Shown: in pieces, positions 37,662-45,596 of the stretch
How the letters are laid out: each line of letters opens with the position of its first letter
Numbering within the stretch: position 1 is the first letter of the stretch
Source of the DNA: Microbacterium imperiale
GTDB lineage: Bacteria; Actinomycetota; Actinomycetes; Actinomycetales; Microbacteriaceae
Reading direction: 5' to 3'
Length of the DNA stretch: 64,000 nucleotides
NCBI RefSeq assembly: GCF_017876655.1
Contig: NZ_JAGIOK010000001.1
Span: 620,001-684,000 of the forward strand
Program-made: the position numbers and the translations under genes
The notes under the pieces: generated by a model
The model's database searches: none
What the model was told of the DNA's origin: nothing
What the model saw: only the letters and a program-made list of their open reading frames with translations

Positions 37662-38360
37662 TCAGGCCTCGCGGATGACGCCGAGCGGCGTGGACTGGTG
37701 GCCCTGACCGAGCGGGTTGTCGCGCAGGATGCGCACGAGACGCTGCTCACCGGCACGGTCGAGCGTGGACCCGAGGATGTTCCCACCGATGTCGTTGATG
37801 TCGACGACCGCGACCTCGGCGACGCCGCCCAGGCGCGCCTTCGTGCGCGCGGCGACACCGGCCGGATCGGTCGGCCCGAGCACGACGGCCTTGTTGTACG
37901 GCGGGATCGTGCCCGAGGTGGGACCGTCGATCGCGCGAGCCTTGTCGCCGGCGATGCGGTAGAAGTCGCCGCGACGTCCGAACAGCTTCGTCACGGCGCT
38001 GACGGCGGCCGCGAAGAGGATGCGCGGCGTGCCGCACTCGCGCAGCGCCATCTCCATCGTCTCGGGCATGCCGAGGCCGATGCCGTAGGGCGTGCGGGTG
38101 ACGTACTTCGACAGGAATCGCGCGAGCGGTCGGACCCGGATCTCGTCCAGCGTGTACGAGCGTCCCTGCGTGATCGCGACGATCTTCTCGGTGACGAACA
38201 GGATGTCGCCCGCGGACACGACCGGCTTCGCGTACTCGTCGATGACGGCATCCAGGTCATCACCCGGCATCACGACGCGCGTTCGGATCGGGATCCGAGC
38301 GTACGAGGCACCGTCGACGACGACCTCGAGCGCCTTTCCCTCGTTGGCCGCCCCGGTCAC
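37662..38360 (-). CDS. CofE-like (coenzyme F420-0:L-glutamate ligase family) protein
   Basis: 232-residue protein of the F420 ligase (CofE/FbiB N-terminal) family, enzymes that form gamma-glutamyl amide bonds with GTP. The family core is visible: [50 protein letters not shown] and [24 protein letters not shown], then [18 protein letters not shown]. No fbiA, fbiC or F420-dependent enzyme is nearby, so a role in F420 itself is not supported. The GTG start overlaps the sigA stop by 4 bp, coupling it to the housekeeping sigma gene. The linked ATP-grasp genes suggest a joint amide-forming pathway. Confidence 0.8.
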   Translation of the reverse strand: MTGAANEGKALEVVVDGASYARIPIRTRVVMPGDDLDAVIDEYAKPVVSAGDILFVTEKIVAITQGRSYTLDEIRVRPLARFLSKYVTRTPYGIGLGMPETMEMALRECGTPRILFAAAVSAVTKLFGRRGDFYRIAGDKARAIDGPTSGTIPPYNKAVVLGPTDPAGVAARTKARLGGVAEVAVVDINDIGGNILGSTLDRAGEQRLVRILRDNPLGQGHQSTPLGVIREA

Positions 38361-39697
38361 TCGAGGTAGTCCCGCAGCGACTGCGACCGCGAGGGGTGAC
38401 GCAGCTTCGCCATCGTCTTCGACTCGATCTGGCGGATGCGCTCACGCGTCACACCGAAGGTGTCGCCGATCTGGTCGAGCGTCTTCGGCTGGCCATCGCC
38501 GAGGCCGAAGCGCATGCGGATGACGCCCGCCTCGCGCTCGCTGAGCGAATCGAGGAGCGACTCCAGCTGGCGCTGCAGCATCGTGAAGCCGACGGCGTCC
38601 GCCGGGACGACGGCCTCGGTGTCCTCGATGAGGTCGCCGAACTCGCTGTCGCCGTCCTCACCGAGCGGCGTGTGCAGCGAGATGGGCTCGCGGCCGTACT
38701 TCTGGACCTCGATGACCTTCTCGGGGGTCATGTCGAGCTCGCGGCTGAGCTCCTCGGGCGTGGGTTCGCGACCGAGGTCCTGCAGCATCTGACGCTGCAC
38801 GCGAGCGAGCTTGTTGATGACCTCGACCATGTGCACCGGGATGCGGATCGTACGGGCCTGGTCGGCCATGGCGCGCGTGATCGCCTGGCGGATCCACCAC
38901 GTCGCGTAGGTCGAGAACTTGAAGCCCTTGGTGTAGTCGAACTTCTCGACGGCGCGGATGAGGCCGAGGTTGCCCTCCTGAATGAGGTCCAGGAACTGCA
39001 TGCCACGACCGGTGTAGCGCTTCGCGAGCGAGACGACGAGGCGAAGGTTCGCGCCCAGGAGGTGGCTCTTGGCGCGCTGGCCGTCGCGGGCCACCCACTG
39101 CAGGTCGAGACCGAGCTGGCTCGACTTCTCGGCGGCGGACATGTGCGACAGCTTCTCTTCGGCGAACAGACCCGCCTCGATGCGCATCGCGAGCTCGACC
39201 TCTTCGGCCGCGTTCAGCAGCGGCACCTTGCCGATCTGCTTGAGGTAGTCCTTGACCGGGTCGGCGGTCGCGCCGGTGATCTGCGTCGAGTAGACGGGGA
39301 CGTCTTCCTCGTCGCTCGTCGAGATGACGATCGCACCGGTGGGCAGGGCCTCGGTGAACTCCTGCTTCTTCGGCTCGGCGTCCTCCTCGTCGTCGTCCGA
39401 CTTCGCGGCGTCTGCGACGGGGGCGGCGGTGTCGTCGTCAGCGACATCCTCGGCGTCGAGCTCGACGTCCTCGTCGACGCCCTCCTCGTCCATCTCGTCC
39501 TCGGCGGCCTTCGCCTTCGAGGCCTTCGCCGGGGCTGCCTTCTTGGCCGGGGCCTTCTTGGCGGCAGCCTTCGTCGCCGGGGCCTTCTTGGCCGGCGCCT
39601 TGGCTGCGGTGCTCTTCGCGCCCGTAGCGGGCGCCTCGTCGACGAGTTCGGTGTCCTCGCTCGCGCGGGTGCGTGTGGTCTTCGTGCCTGACGTCAC
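38357..39697 (-). CDS. sigA: Primary RNA polymerase sigma factor SigA/RpoD
   Basis: 446-residue housekeeping sigma factor. The N-terminal 100 residues are a Lys/Ala/Pro-rich tract ([20 protein letters not shown]) followed by an acidic stretch, typical of actinobacterial SigA region 1.1. Regions 1.2-2.4 follow, with [19 protein letters not shown] and [14 protein letters not shown], then region 3, and region 4.2 ([20 protein letters not shown]). The GTG start has GAGAGG 7 nt upstream. Its stop overlaps the CofE-like gene. The leader carries a small hairpin just before the ribosome site. Confidence 0.97.
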   Translation of the reverse strand: MTSGTKTTRTRASEDTELVDEAPATGAKSTAAKAPAKKAPATKAAAKKAPAKKAAPAKASKAKAAEDEMDEEGVDEDVELDAEDVADDDTAAPVADAAKSDDDEEDAEPKKQEFTEALPTGAIVISTSDEEDVPVYSTQITGATADPVKDYLKQIGKVPLLNAAEEVELAMRIEAGLFAEEKLSHMSAAEKSSQLGLDLQWVARDGQRAKSHLLGANLRLVVSLAKRYTGRGMQFLDLIQEGNLGLIRAVEKFDYTKGFKFSTYATWWIRQAITRAMADQARTIRIPVHMVEVINKLARVQRQMLQDLGREPTPEELSRELDMTPEKVIEVQKYGREPISLHTPLGEDGDSEFGDLIEDTEAVVPADAVGFTMLQRQLESLLDSLSEREAGVIRMRFGLGDGQPKTLDQIGDTFGVTRERIRQIESKTMAKLRHPSRSQSLRDYLE

Positions 39698-39710
39698 GGT
39701 TAGCCTCTCA

Positions 39711-39742
39711 CCGATGCGAATGCATCGGGTTCTCGGACACTA
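39711..39742 (-). promoter_or_regulatory. sigA 5' leader: hairpin and possible -10
   Basis: CCGATGC-ATTC-GCATCGG (39711-39728) forms a perfect 7-bp hairpin ending 1 bp before the GAGAGG ribosome site on the sigA message. A possible -10, TAGTGT, lies at 39742-39737. The 39698-39918 gap otherwise shows nothing decisive; a TTGACA at 39758-39753 has wrong spacing for that -10. Confidence 0.4.
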
Positions 39743-39918
39743 GTAAGACCCTTGTCAAGTCCCCGTACGACTCGAACGAACGAGGTGCACAGGATCGACA
39801 ACGGGTCAGGTCCTTCATTGTCTCATATCTCGTGCGCTCTTCCTGCGCAAGCATTCATTGCTATGAGAACGCCGACGGGGACCACCGCATTCCCGGCAGC
39901 TGTCACCGCGCAGCGACG

Positions 39919-40845
39919 TCAGCCGAGACCGCGCTTGTCGTCGTCGCCGGGAGGGCGCGAGGCGAGGAACCGCTCGAGCTCGGCCGCGAGCTCGTCCGCG
40001 CTCGGAAGATCACCCGTATGGATGATGGGCTGGCCGAGCGCCGAGCCCGCCATGTACGAGTCGTAGCGCTCTTCCAGCGTGTGGATCATCGTCGTGAGCT
40101 CATCGCTGCCCGTGACCTGGTCGGCGACCTTGTCGAGGTACTCGCGGTTCTCGGTTCGCAGCGTGTCGCTGTCGAAGACGAGCCCGGTCGCGACGCTCAG
40201 GCTGTCGAGCCCCGCGATCGCCGCCGCCGGGTACTCGGTCTCGCCGAGGTAGTGGGGCACGAGCAGGGCGAAGCCCGCGACCTGCGCGTCCGCCTCGGCG
40301 AGCCGCATCTCGAGGAGGTGTCCGGCCGTCGCGGGGATCTGCGTCCGCGGCTGCCAGACCGAATGCGCCGCCGTGAGCTCGCTCCGAGTGCCGCTGACGG
40401 TGGTGCCGATCGGACGCGTGTGCGGAACCGGCATGGGGATCGCGTGCACCCAGGTCGCCGAAGACACCTGCATCCCTTCGGCCAGACCGACGACGGTCTC
40501 GGCGAAGGCCTCCCAGGCGAAGTCGGGCTCGTAGCCCGACAGCAGCACGAAGGGCTGGCCGAGCGAGTCGTGCGCGAGGGCCAGCTCGAGGCGCGGGGCG
40601 CGGTAGTCCGTCAGGTGGTCCTCGTCGAAGGTCACCACGGGGCGGCGCGCGCGGTAGTCGAACAGGACGTCGTTGTCGAAGGCGACGACGGTCGCCGGGT
40701 CGAGCTCGTTGCGGAAGTACTCGATGATGCGTGACACGGCGCCACCGGCATCCGTGAATCCGGTCAGCGCGATGACGAGCGGAAGCCCCGTCGGGACGGG
40801 CGGAGACCCGGCGGCACGAGCGTAGAGCGGTCCGGACAGCGGCAT
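39919..40845 (-). CDS. PAC2-family protein
   Basis: 308-residue protein of the PAC2 (proteasome assembly chaperone 2-like) family. Visible landmarks are LVIALTGFTDAGGAVSRIIEYF near the start, the YRARRPVVTFDEDHLTDYRAP segment, FVLLSGYEPDFAWEAF, and GLLVPHYLGE-like FALLVPHYLGETEYPAAA. In bacteria the role is unclear; the family occurs in actinobacteria with and without proteasomes, and no prc genes are seen here. A TAGAGT box 6 nt before ATG 40845 indicates a leaderless message. It is transcribed toward sigA on the same strand but with a 220-bp gap containing the sigA promoter. Confidence 0.88.
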   Translation of the reverse strand: MPLSGPLYARAAGSPPVPTGLPLVIALTGFTDAGGAVSRIIEYFRNELDPATVVAFDNDVLFDYRARRPVVTFDEDHLTDYRAPRLELALAHDSLGQPFVLLSGYEPDFAWEAFAETVVGLAEGMQVSSATWVHAIPMPVPHTRPIGTTVSGTRSELTAAHSVWQPRTQIPATAGHLLEMRLAEADAQVAGFALLVPHYLGETEYPAAAIAGLDSLSVATGLVFDSDTLRTENREYLDKVADQVTGSDELTTMIHTLEERYDSYMAGSALGQPIIHTGDLPSADELAAELERFLASRPPGDDDKRGLG

Positions 40846-40851
40846 GCTCCA

Positions 40852-40857
40852 ACTCTA
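40852..40857 (-). promoter_or_regulatory. -10 box of the PAC2 gene
   Basis: TAGAGT on the minus strand, 6 nt (TGGAGC) before ATG 40845. Confidence 0.5.
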
Positions 40858-40925
40858 CGAGCCCGCTCCGCCGCCGGACGCGGACCACGACTCGCTGACA
40901 GCGAACGCCGCACGAGCGGCGAACC

Positions 40926-40931
40926 TAGGAT
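40926..40931 (+). promoter_or_regulatory. -10 box of pepA
   Basis: TAGGAT, 6 nt before ATG 40938. The 6-nt gap (GGAGGA) resembles a ribosome site but would be 5' of the transcript if this box is used. Confidence 0.45.
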
Positions 40932-40937
40932 GGAGGA

Positions 40938-42407
40938 ATGCCGTTCCCCGAGATCGCGCACAGCAGCGCGCCCGTCACCGAGTCCGACGCCGACGCCCTG
41001 GTGCTGGCACTCCCGCCCCTCGGAGACGCCGTGGCCGCCCCCGCCGCCTGGCCGGGCATCGGCGAGATGCTGCAGGCCGTCGGCTTCACCGGCGCGCGCG
41101 GCTCGGTCCACCGGGTGTTCCTGCCCGCGGTCGCCGCTGTTCCCGTGATCGTCGTGGGCACCGGGTCCGAGCCCGACGCGAACGCCCTGCGAGACGCGGT
41201 CGGCGCGGCCGTGCGCGTGACGACGGGCTTCGCGTCGCTCGCGGTCGCGGCCCCGCTGGCGCCGGCCGACGAGTGGCGAGCGCTGGCCGAGGGCGCCGTC
41301 ATCGGCGGCTACCGCTTCGCGGGCTACAAGAGCGAGGCCCCCAAGCCGCGCGCCGAACGCGTGACGATCCACTCGGATGCCGTTGCCACCACCGACGAGG
41401 TCGCCGCCGTCGCCGCGCTGGGCCGGGCGATCGCGCTCGTGAAGGACCTCGTCAGCATCCCCGCCGAGTGGCTCTCTCCAGCCGACCTCGCCGAACGCGC
41501 CGTCGATGCGGTGGCCGGACTGCCGGTCGAGGTCGAAATCCTCGACGAGGTCGCGCTCGAGTCGCAGGGCTTCGGCGGTGTGCTGGGGGTCGGACAGGGC
41601 TCCGACCGCCCGCCGCGTGTGGTGCGGGTCGACTACGCCCCCGCCGAAGCCGATCGCCACGTCGCCCTCGTGGGCAAGGGCATCACCTTCGACACCGGTG
41701 GCCTCTCGCTCAAGCCGCCGGCCAGCATGGTCGGGATGAAGTACGACATGGCCGGCGCGGCCACCGTGCTCGGTGTCGTGCAGGCCGCCGCCGCGCTGCG
41801 ACTGCCCGTCCGCGTGTCGGCTTGGCTCTGCGTGGCCGACAACATGCCGTCGGGACGCGCCACCCGCCCGGGCGACGTCCTGCGCATGCTCGACGGCACC
41901 ACGGTCGAGGTGCTCAACACCGATGCCGAGGGGCGCCTGGTGCTGGCCGACGGGCTGGTCGCCGCGAGTCGCACGCAGCCCGACACCATCGTCGACGTCG
42001 CGACCCTGACCGGCGCCATCATCGTCGCCCTCGGCAACCGCCACACCGGCGTCATGGGCGACGACGACGCCGTGACCGAGTACCTGGCCGCCGCCGAGCG
42101 CGTGGGCGAGGCCGCGTGGCACCTGCCGCTGCCCGCGCACATGGAGGAGGAGCTCGACTCCCCCATCGCCGACCTGCAGAACGCGAAGATCGGCGATCCA
42201 GCCGGCGGCTCGCTGTTCGCGGGTCTCTTCCTGCGGCGCTTCGTCGGGCGGACCGGTGAGGCCGCCGACGCTCCGCGCATCCCCTGGGTGCACCTCGACA
42301 TCGCCGGATCGGGCACGACGAAGACCCCCTTCGGCGCGACCGACAAGGGGCCGACCGCTGCCACGGTGCGTTCCCTCATCGAATTCCTTCGCGGGAGTGC
42401 GCGATGA
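40938..42407 (+). CDS. pepA: Leucyl aminopeptidase (M17)
   Basis: 489-residue M17 dinuclear-metal aminopeptidase. The first catalytic segment is GKGITFDTGGLSLKPPASM (metal-binding K and D), then KYDMAGAATVLG, and the signature NTDAEGRLVLAD. The N-terminal macro-like domain is present, so the hexameric form is expected. It overlaps the lpd gene by 4 bp (ATGA), a link also seen as pepB near dlaT in M. tuberculosis (from memory). Besides peptide turnover, M17 enzymes can bind DNA, but nothing here indicates that. Confidence 0.94.
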   Translation: MPFPEIAHSSAPVTESDADALVLALPPLGDAVAAPAAWPGIGEMLQAVGFTGARGSVHRVFLPAVAAVPVIVVGTGSEPDANALRDAVGAAVRVTTGFASLAVAAPLAPADEWRALAEGAVIGGYRFAGYKSEAPKPRAERVTIHSDAVATTDEVAAVAALGRAIALVKDLVSIPAEWLSPADLAERAVDAVAGLPVEVEILDEVALESQGFGGVLGVGQGSDRPPRVVRVDYAPAEADRHVALVGKGITFDTGGLSLKPPASMVGMKYDMAGAATVLGVVQAAAALRLPVRVSAWLCVADNMPSGRATRPGDVLRMLDGTTVEVLNTDAEGRLVLADGLVAASRTQPDTIVDVATLTGAIIVALGNRHTGVMGDDDAVTEYLAAAERVGEAAWHLPLPAHMEEELDSPIADLQNAKIGDPAGGSLFAGLFLRRFVGRTGEAADAPRIPWVHLDIAGSGTTKTPFGATDKGPTAATVRSLIEFLRGSAR

Positions 42408-43774
42408 CCGATCACTCGTTCGACCTCGTCATCCTCGGCGGAGGCAGCGGTGGATACGCCGCCGCACTGCGCGCCGCCGAACTCGGATCGTCCGTCGCCC
42501 TCATCGAGAAGGACAAGCTCGGCGGCACCTGCCTTCACCGCGGGTGCATCCCGACGAAGGCGCTGCTGCACTCGGCCGAGGTGGCCGACAGCATCCGTTC
42601 CTCGGAGCACGTCGGCGTCCGCGCTTCGTTCGACGGCATCGACGTCGCAGCCGTCCACGCCTACCGCGAGGGCATCGTCGCGAAGAAGCACAAGGGCCTC
42701 GAGGGCCTGATCGCCGCGCGCAAGATCACCGTGGTGCGGGGCGCGGGCCGCCTGCTCGACGACGGCGCGGTGGCCGTGGGCGACGACCGCTACCGCGGCA
42801 CGAACGTCGTCCTGGCCACCGGGTCGACGAGTCGGATGATCCCGGGTCTCGAGGTCGATGACCGCATCCTGACGAGTGAACAGGCCCTGGCCCTGCCCGA
42901 TGTCCCCCGCCGCGCGGTCATCCTCGGCGGCGGCGTCATCGGCGTCGAGTTCGCCAGCATCTGGCGCTCGTTCGGCGCAGAGGTCACGATCATCGAGGCG
43001 CTCGACCGGCTTCTGCCCGGCGAGGACCCGGCCCTCAGCAAGGCTCTCGAACGCGCCTTCCGCAAGCGCGGCATCGTCGCGCGCACCGGGGTCCGCTTCG
43101 CCGGCGCCGAGTCGACCGGATCGGGCGTGACCATCTCGCTCGAGGACGGATCGACGCTCGATGCCGACGTCCTCCTGGTCGCCGTCGGACGCGGGCCCGT
43201 CACGGCGGGTCTCGGTCTCGAGGAGGCCGGGATCGAGCTCGATCGCGGGTTCGTCCGCGTCGACGAGCGCCTGCGCACGACGCGCCCGGGTGTGTGGGCG
43301 GTGGGCGACATCGTGCCCGGCCTGCAGCTGGCCCACCGCAGCTTCCAGCAGGGCATCTTCGTCGCGGAGGAGATCGCCGGGCTGCGCCCGACGATCGTGC
43401 CCGACAGCCTCGTGCCCCGTGTCACCTACAGCAGCCCCGAGGTCGCCTCGGTCGGGCTGACAGAGGATCAGGCACGCGCGGCGCACGGCGAGGCGATCGT
43501 CGTGCGCGAATACAACTTGGCCGGCAACGGCAAGAGCGAGATCCTCGGAACCGCGGGTCTCGTGAAGGTCGTCCGCCGTCTGGACGGTCCGGTCGTCGGG
43601 GTGCACCTGATCGGCGACCGCGTCGGCGAATTGATCACCGAGGGCCAGCTCGTCGTGGGTTGGGAAGCCCACCCCGAGGACATCGCACCATTCATCCACG
43701 CCCATCCGACGCAGAGCGAGGCTCTCGGAGAAGCATTCCTGGCGCTGGCGGGCAAACCGCTGCACGCGCTCTGA
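42404..43774 (+). CDS. lpdA: Dihydrolipoyl dehydrogenase
   Basis: 456-residue FAD flavoenzyme, E3 of the 2-oxoacid dehydrogenase complexes. Visible are the FAD fold (LVILGGGSGGYAAA), the redox disulfide GGTCLHRGCIPTKA, the NAD fold (AVILGGGVIGVEFA), the second FAD contact (GVWAVGDI), and the C-terminal His-Glu dyad in HAHPTQSEAL. It starts within the end of pepA and is followed after 64 bp by the E2 gene, which has its own promoter and ribosome site, so E3 and E2 can be made together or separately. Confidence 0.95.
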   Translation: MTDHSFDLVILGGGSGGYAAALRAAELGSSVALIEKDKLGGTCLHRGCIPTKALLHSAEVADSIRSSEHVGVRASFDGIDVAAVHAYREGIVAKKHKGLEGLIAARKITVVRGAGRLLDDGAVAVGDDRYRGTNVVLATGSTSRMIPGLEVDDRILTSEQALALPDVPRRAVILGGGVIGVEFASIWRSFGAEVTIIEALDRLLPGEDPALSKALERAFRKRGIVARTGVRFAGAESTGSGVTISLEDGSTLDADVLLVAVGRGPVTAGLGLEEAGIELDRGFVRVDERLRTTRPGVWAVGDIVPGLQLAHRSFQQGIFVAEEIAGLRPTIVPDSLVPRVTYSSPEVASVGLTEDQARAAHGEAIVVREYNLAGNGKSEILGTAGLVKVVRRLDGPVVGVHLIGDRVGELITEGQLVVGWEAHPEDIAPFIHAHPTQSEALGEAFLALAGKPLHAL

Positions 43775-43795
43775 CCGGTCGGCCGATGCGGATCA

Positions 43796-43836
43796 GTAAG
43801 CTAGACGGACATCGGCATTTCTTGAAGGAGACAGAT
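43796..43836 (+). promoter_or_regulatory. Promoter and ribosome site of the E2 gene
   Basis: TAAGCT at about 43797-43802 is a -10 candidate; the short leader then carries GAAGGAG about 8 nt before ATG 43839. Confidence 0.4.
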
Positions 43837-43838
43837 TC

Positions 43839-45581
43839 ATGAGCACTTCCGTGGTCCTCCCCGCGCTCGGAGAGAGCGTCACCGAGGGAACGGTCACCCG
43901 CTGGCTCAAGAAGGTCGGTGACACCATCCAGGAGGACGAGGGCCTGCTGGAGATCTCCACCGACAAGGTGGACACCGAGATCCCGTCGCCTGTGAGCGGC
44001 GTCATCGAAGAGATCCTCGTGCAGGAGGACGAGACCGTCGAGGTCGGCGCCGTCCTCGCCAAGATCGGCGACGGATCCGGCACCCCCGCCAGCGACAGCC
44101 CCACCGAGCAGGCCCCGGCCGAGGAGCCCGCCGCCCCCGCGCAGGAAGCCCCCGCCGCCGAGGCCGCTCCGCAGGAGCAGGCACCGGCCGCTCCGCAGGA
44201 GCAGGCACCGGCCGCTCCCGCCGCTTCGGGCGACGCCAAGGACGTCGTGCTGCCCGAGCTGGGCGAGAGCGTGACCGAGGGCACCGTGACGCGCTGGCTC
44301 AAGCAGGTCGGCGACGACGTCGCTGTGGACGAGCCGCTGCTCGAGATCTCCACCGACAAGGTCGACACCGAGATCCCTGCGCCGTTCGCCGGCACGCTCG
44401 TCGAGATCCTCGTCCAGGAGGACGAGACCGTCGAGGTCGGATCGGCACTCGCGCGCATCGGTTCGGGCGCGCCCGCGCCGGCCGCCGCCCCCGCCGAGCC
44501 GGCACCCGCCGCCGAGGCTCCGACCCCGCAGCAGGAGGCGCCCGCCCCCGCGCAGCAGGAGGCGCCCGCCCCCGCGCAGCAGGCCGCGCCCACGCAGCAG
44601 GCCGCGCCCGCGCAGCAGCAGGCTCCGGCACCCGCCGCTTCCGCGCCGGCCGAGTCCGGAAACGACGGCGTGACCTACGTCACCCCGCTCGTCCGTCGCC
44701 TCGCTCAGCAGCAGGGCGTCGACCTCGCGTCGATCACGGGCACCGGCGTCGGCGGACGCATCCGCAAGGAGGACGTCCTCAAGGCCGCAGAAGCGGCATC
44801 GTCTGCACCCGCGGCCACGGCACCCGCCGAGTCGGCGCCCGCGCCGGCAGCCGTCGAGGTCTCGGAGCTCCGTGGCACCCGCGCGCCGATGTCCCGCCTG
44901 CGCAAGGTCCTCGCCAAGCGCGCGGTCGAGTCGATGCAGCAGACCGCTCAGCTGACCACCGTGGTCGAGGTCGACGTGACCAAGCTGTCGGCGTTCCGCG
45001 ACAAGGTGAAGGTCGAGTTCAACGAGAAGAGCGGCGCGAAGCTGTCGTTCCTGCCCTTCTTCGCTCTCGCCGCCGCCGAGGCGCTGCAGACCTTCCCCAT
45101 CGTCAACTCGACCGTCGACGGTGAGGAGATCGTCTACCCGGCGACCGAGAACATCTCGATCGCCGTCGACACCGAGCGCGGCCTGCTGACGCCCGTCCTG
45201 CGCGATGCCGGCACCAAAAACCTGGCGCAGATCGCCCAGGACATCGCCGACCTCGCCGCGCGCACGCGCGACAACAAGCTGAAGCCCGACGAGCTGGCCG
45301 GCGGCACGTTCACGATCACCAACACGGGTTCGCGCGGCGCGCTGTTCGACACCCCGGTCGTGTTCCTGCCCCAGTCCGCGATCCTCGGCACCGGCATCGT
45401 CTACAAGCGCCCCGGCGTCGTGACGGTGGACGGGAAGGACGCGATCTCCGTCCGCTCGTACGTGTACCTCGCGCTGTCGTACGACCACCGCACGATCGAC
45501 GGAGCCGACGCGGCGCGCTTCCTCAGCGCCATGAAGGCCCGCCTCGAGGGTGCGCAGTTCGAGGGCAACCTCGGCATCTGA
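43839..45581 (+). CDS. sucB: Dihydrolipoyl acyltransferase E2 (two lipoyl domains)
   Basis: 580-residue E2 core of 2-oxoacid dehydrogenase complexes. Two lipoyl domains carry the modified Lys in EISTDKVDTEIP (residues about 39-50 and 168-179); they are joined by Ala/Pro/Gln-rich linkers. An E3-binding domain (VTPLVRRLAQQQGVDL, TGTGVGGRIRKEDVL) precedes the catalytic domain, whose HxxxD motif is SYDHRTIDGADAARFL. In actinobacteria this E2 usually serves pyruvate dehydrogenase (with AceE at 61156) and also the fused 2-oxoglutarate enzyme, so the sucB name reflects homology rather than a proven substrate. Confidence 0.92.
   Translation: MSTSVVLPALGESVTEGTVTRWLKKVGDTIQEDEGLLEISTDKVDTEIPSPVSGVIEEILVQEDETVEVGAVLAKIGDGSGTPASDSPTEQAPAEEPAAPAQEAPAAEAAPQEQAPAAPQEQAPAAPAASGDAKDVVLPELGESVTEGTVTRWLKQVGDDVAVDEPLLEISTDKVDTEIPAPFAGTLVEILVQEDETVEVGSALARIGSGAPAPAAAPAEPAPAAEAPTPQQEAPAPAQQEAPAPAQQAAPTQQAAPAQQQAPAPAASAPAESGNDGVTYVTPLVRRLAQQQGVDLASITGTGVGGRIRKEDVLKAAEAASSAPAATAPAESAPAPAAVEVSELRGTRAPMSRLRKVLAKRAVESMQQTAQLTTVVEVDVTKLSAFRDKVKVEFNEKSGAKLSFLPFFALAAAEALQTFPIVNSTVDGEEIVYPATENISIAVDTERGLLTPVLRDAGTKNLAQIAQDIADLAARTRDNKLKPDELAGGTFTITNTGSRGALFDTPVVFLPQSAILGTGIVYKRPGVVTVDGKDAISVRSYVYLALSYDHRTIDGADAARFLSAMKARLEGAQFEGNLGI
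44163..44218 (+). repeat. 24-bp tandem repeat in the E2 linker
   Basis: Two exact 24-bp copies (44163-44186, 44187-44210) and 8 bp of a third encode repeats of QEQAPAAP between the lipoyl domains. A similar 24-bp duplication (AQQEAPAP) lies at about 44531-44578 in the second linker. Confidence 0.8.
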
Positions 45582-45596
45582 TCGGCTGACGCCTCA

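Noticed and set aside
37662..38360. Annotation of the CofE-like gene as a true F420 biosynthesis gene
   Set aside because: Family membership is clear, but no other F420 gene is nearby and the operon context with sigA and ATP-grasp genes points elsewhere, so I kept only the family name.
39753..39758. TTGACA as -35 of the sigA promoter
   Set aside because: The nearest -10-like hexamers are 7-10 bp away and the position 17 bp downstream reads CGAGAA, so spacing does not fit.
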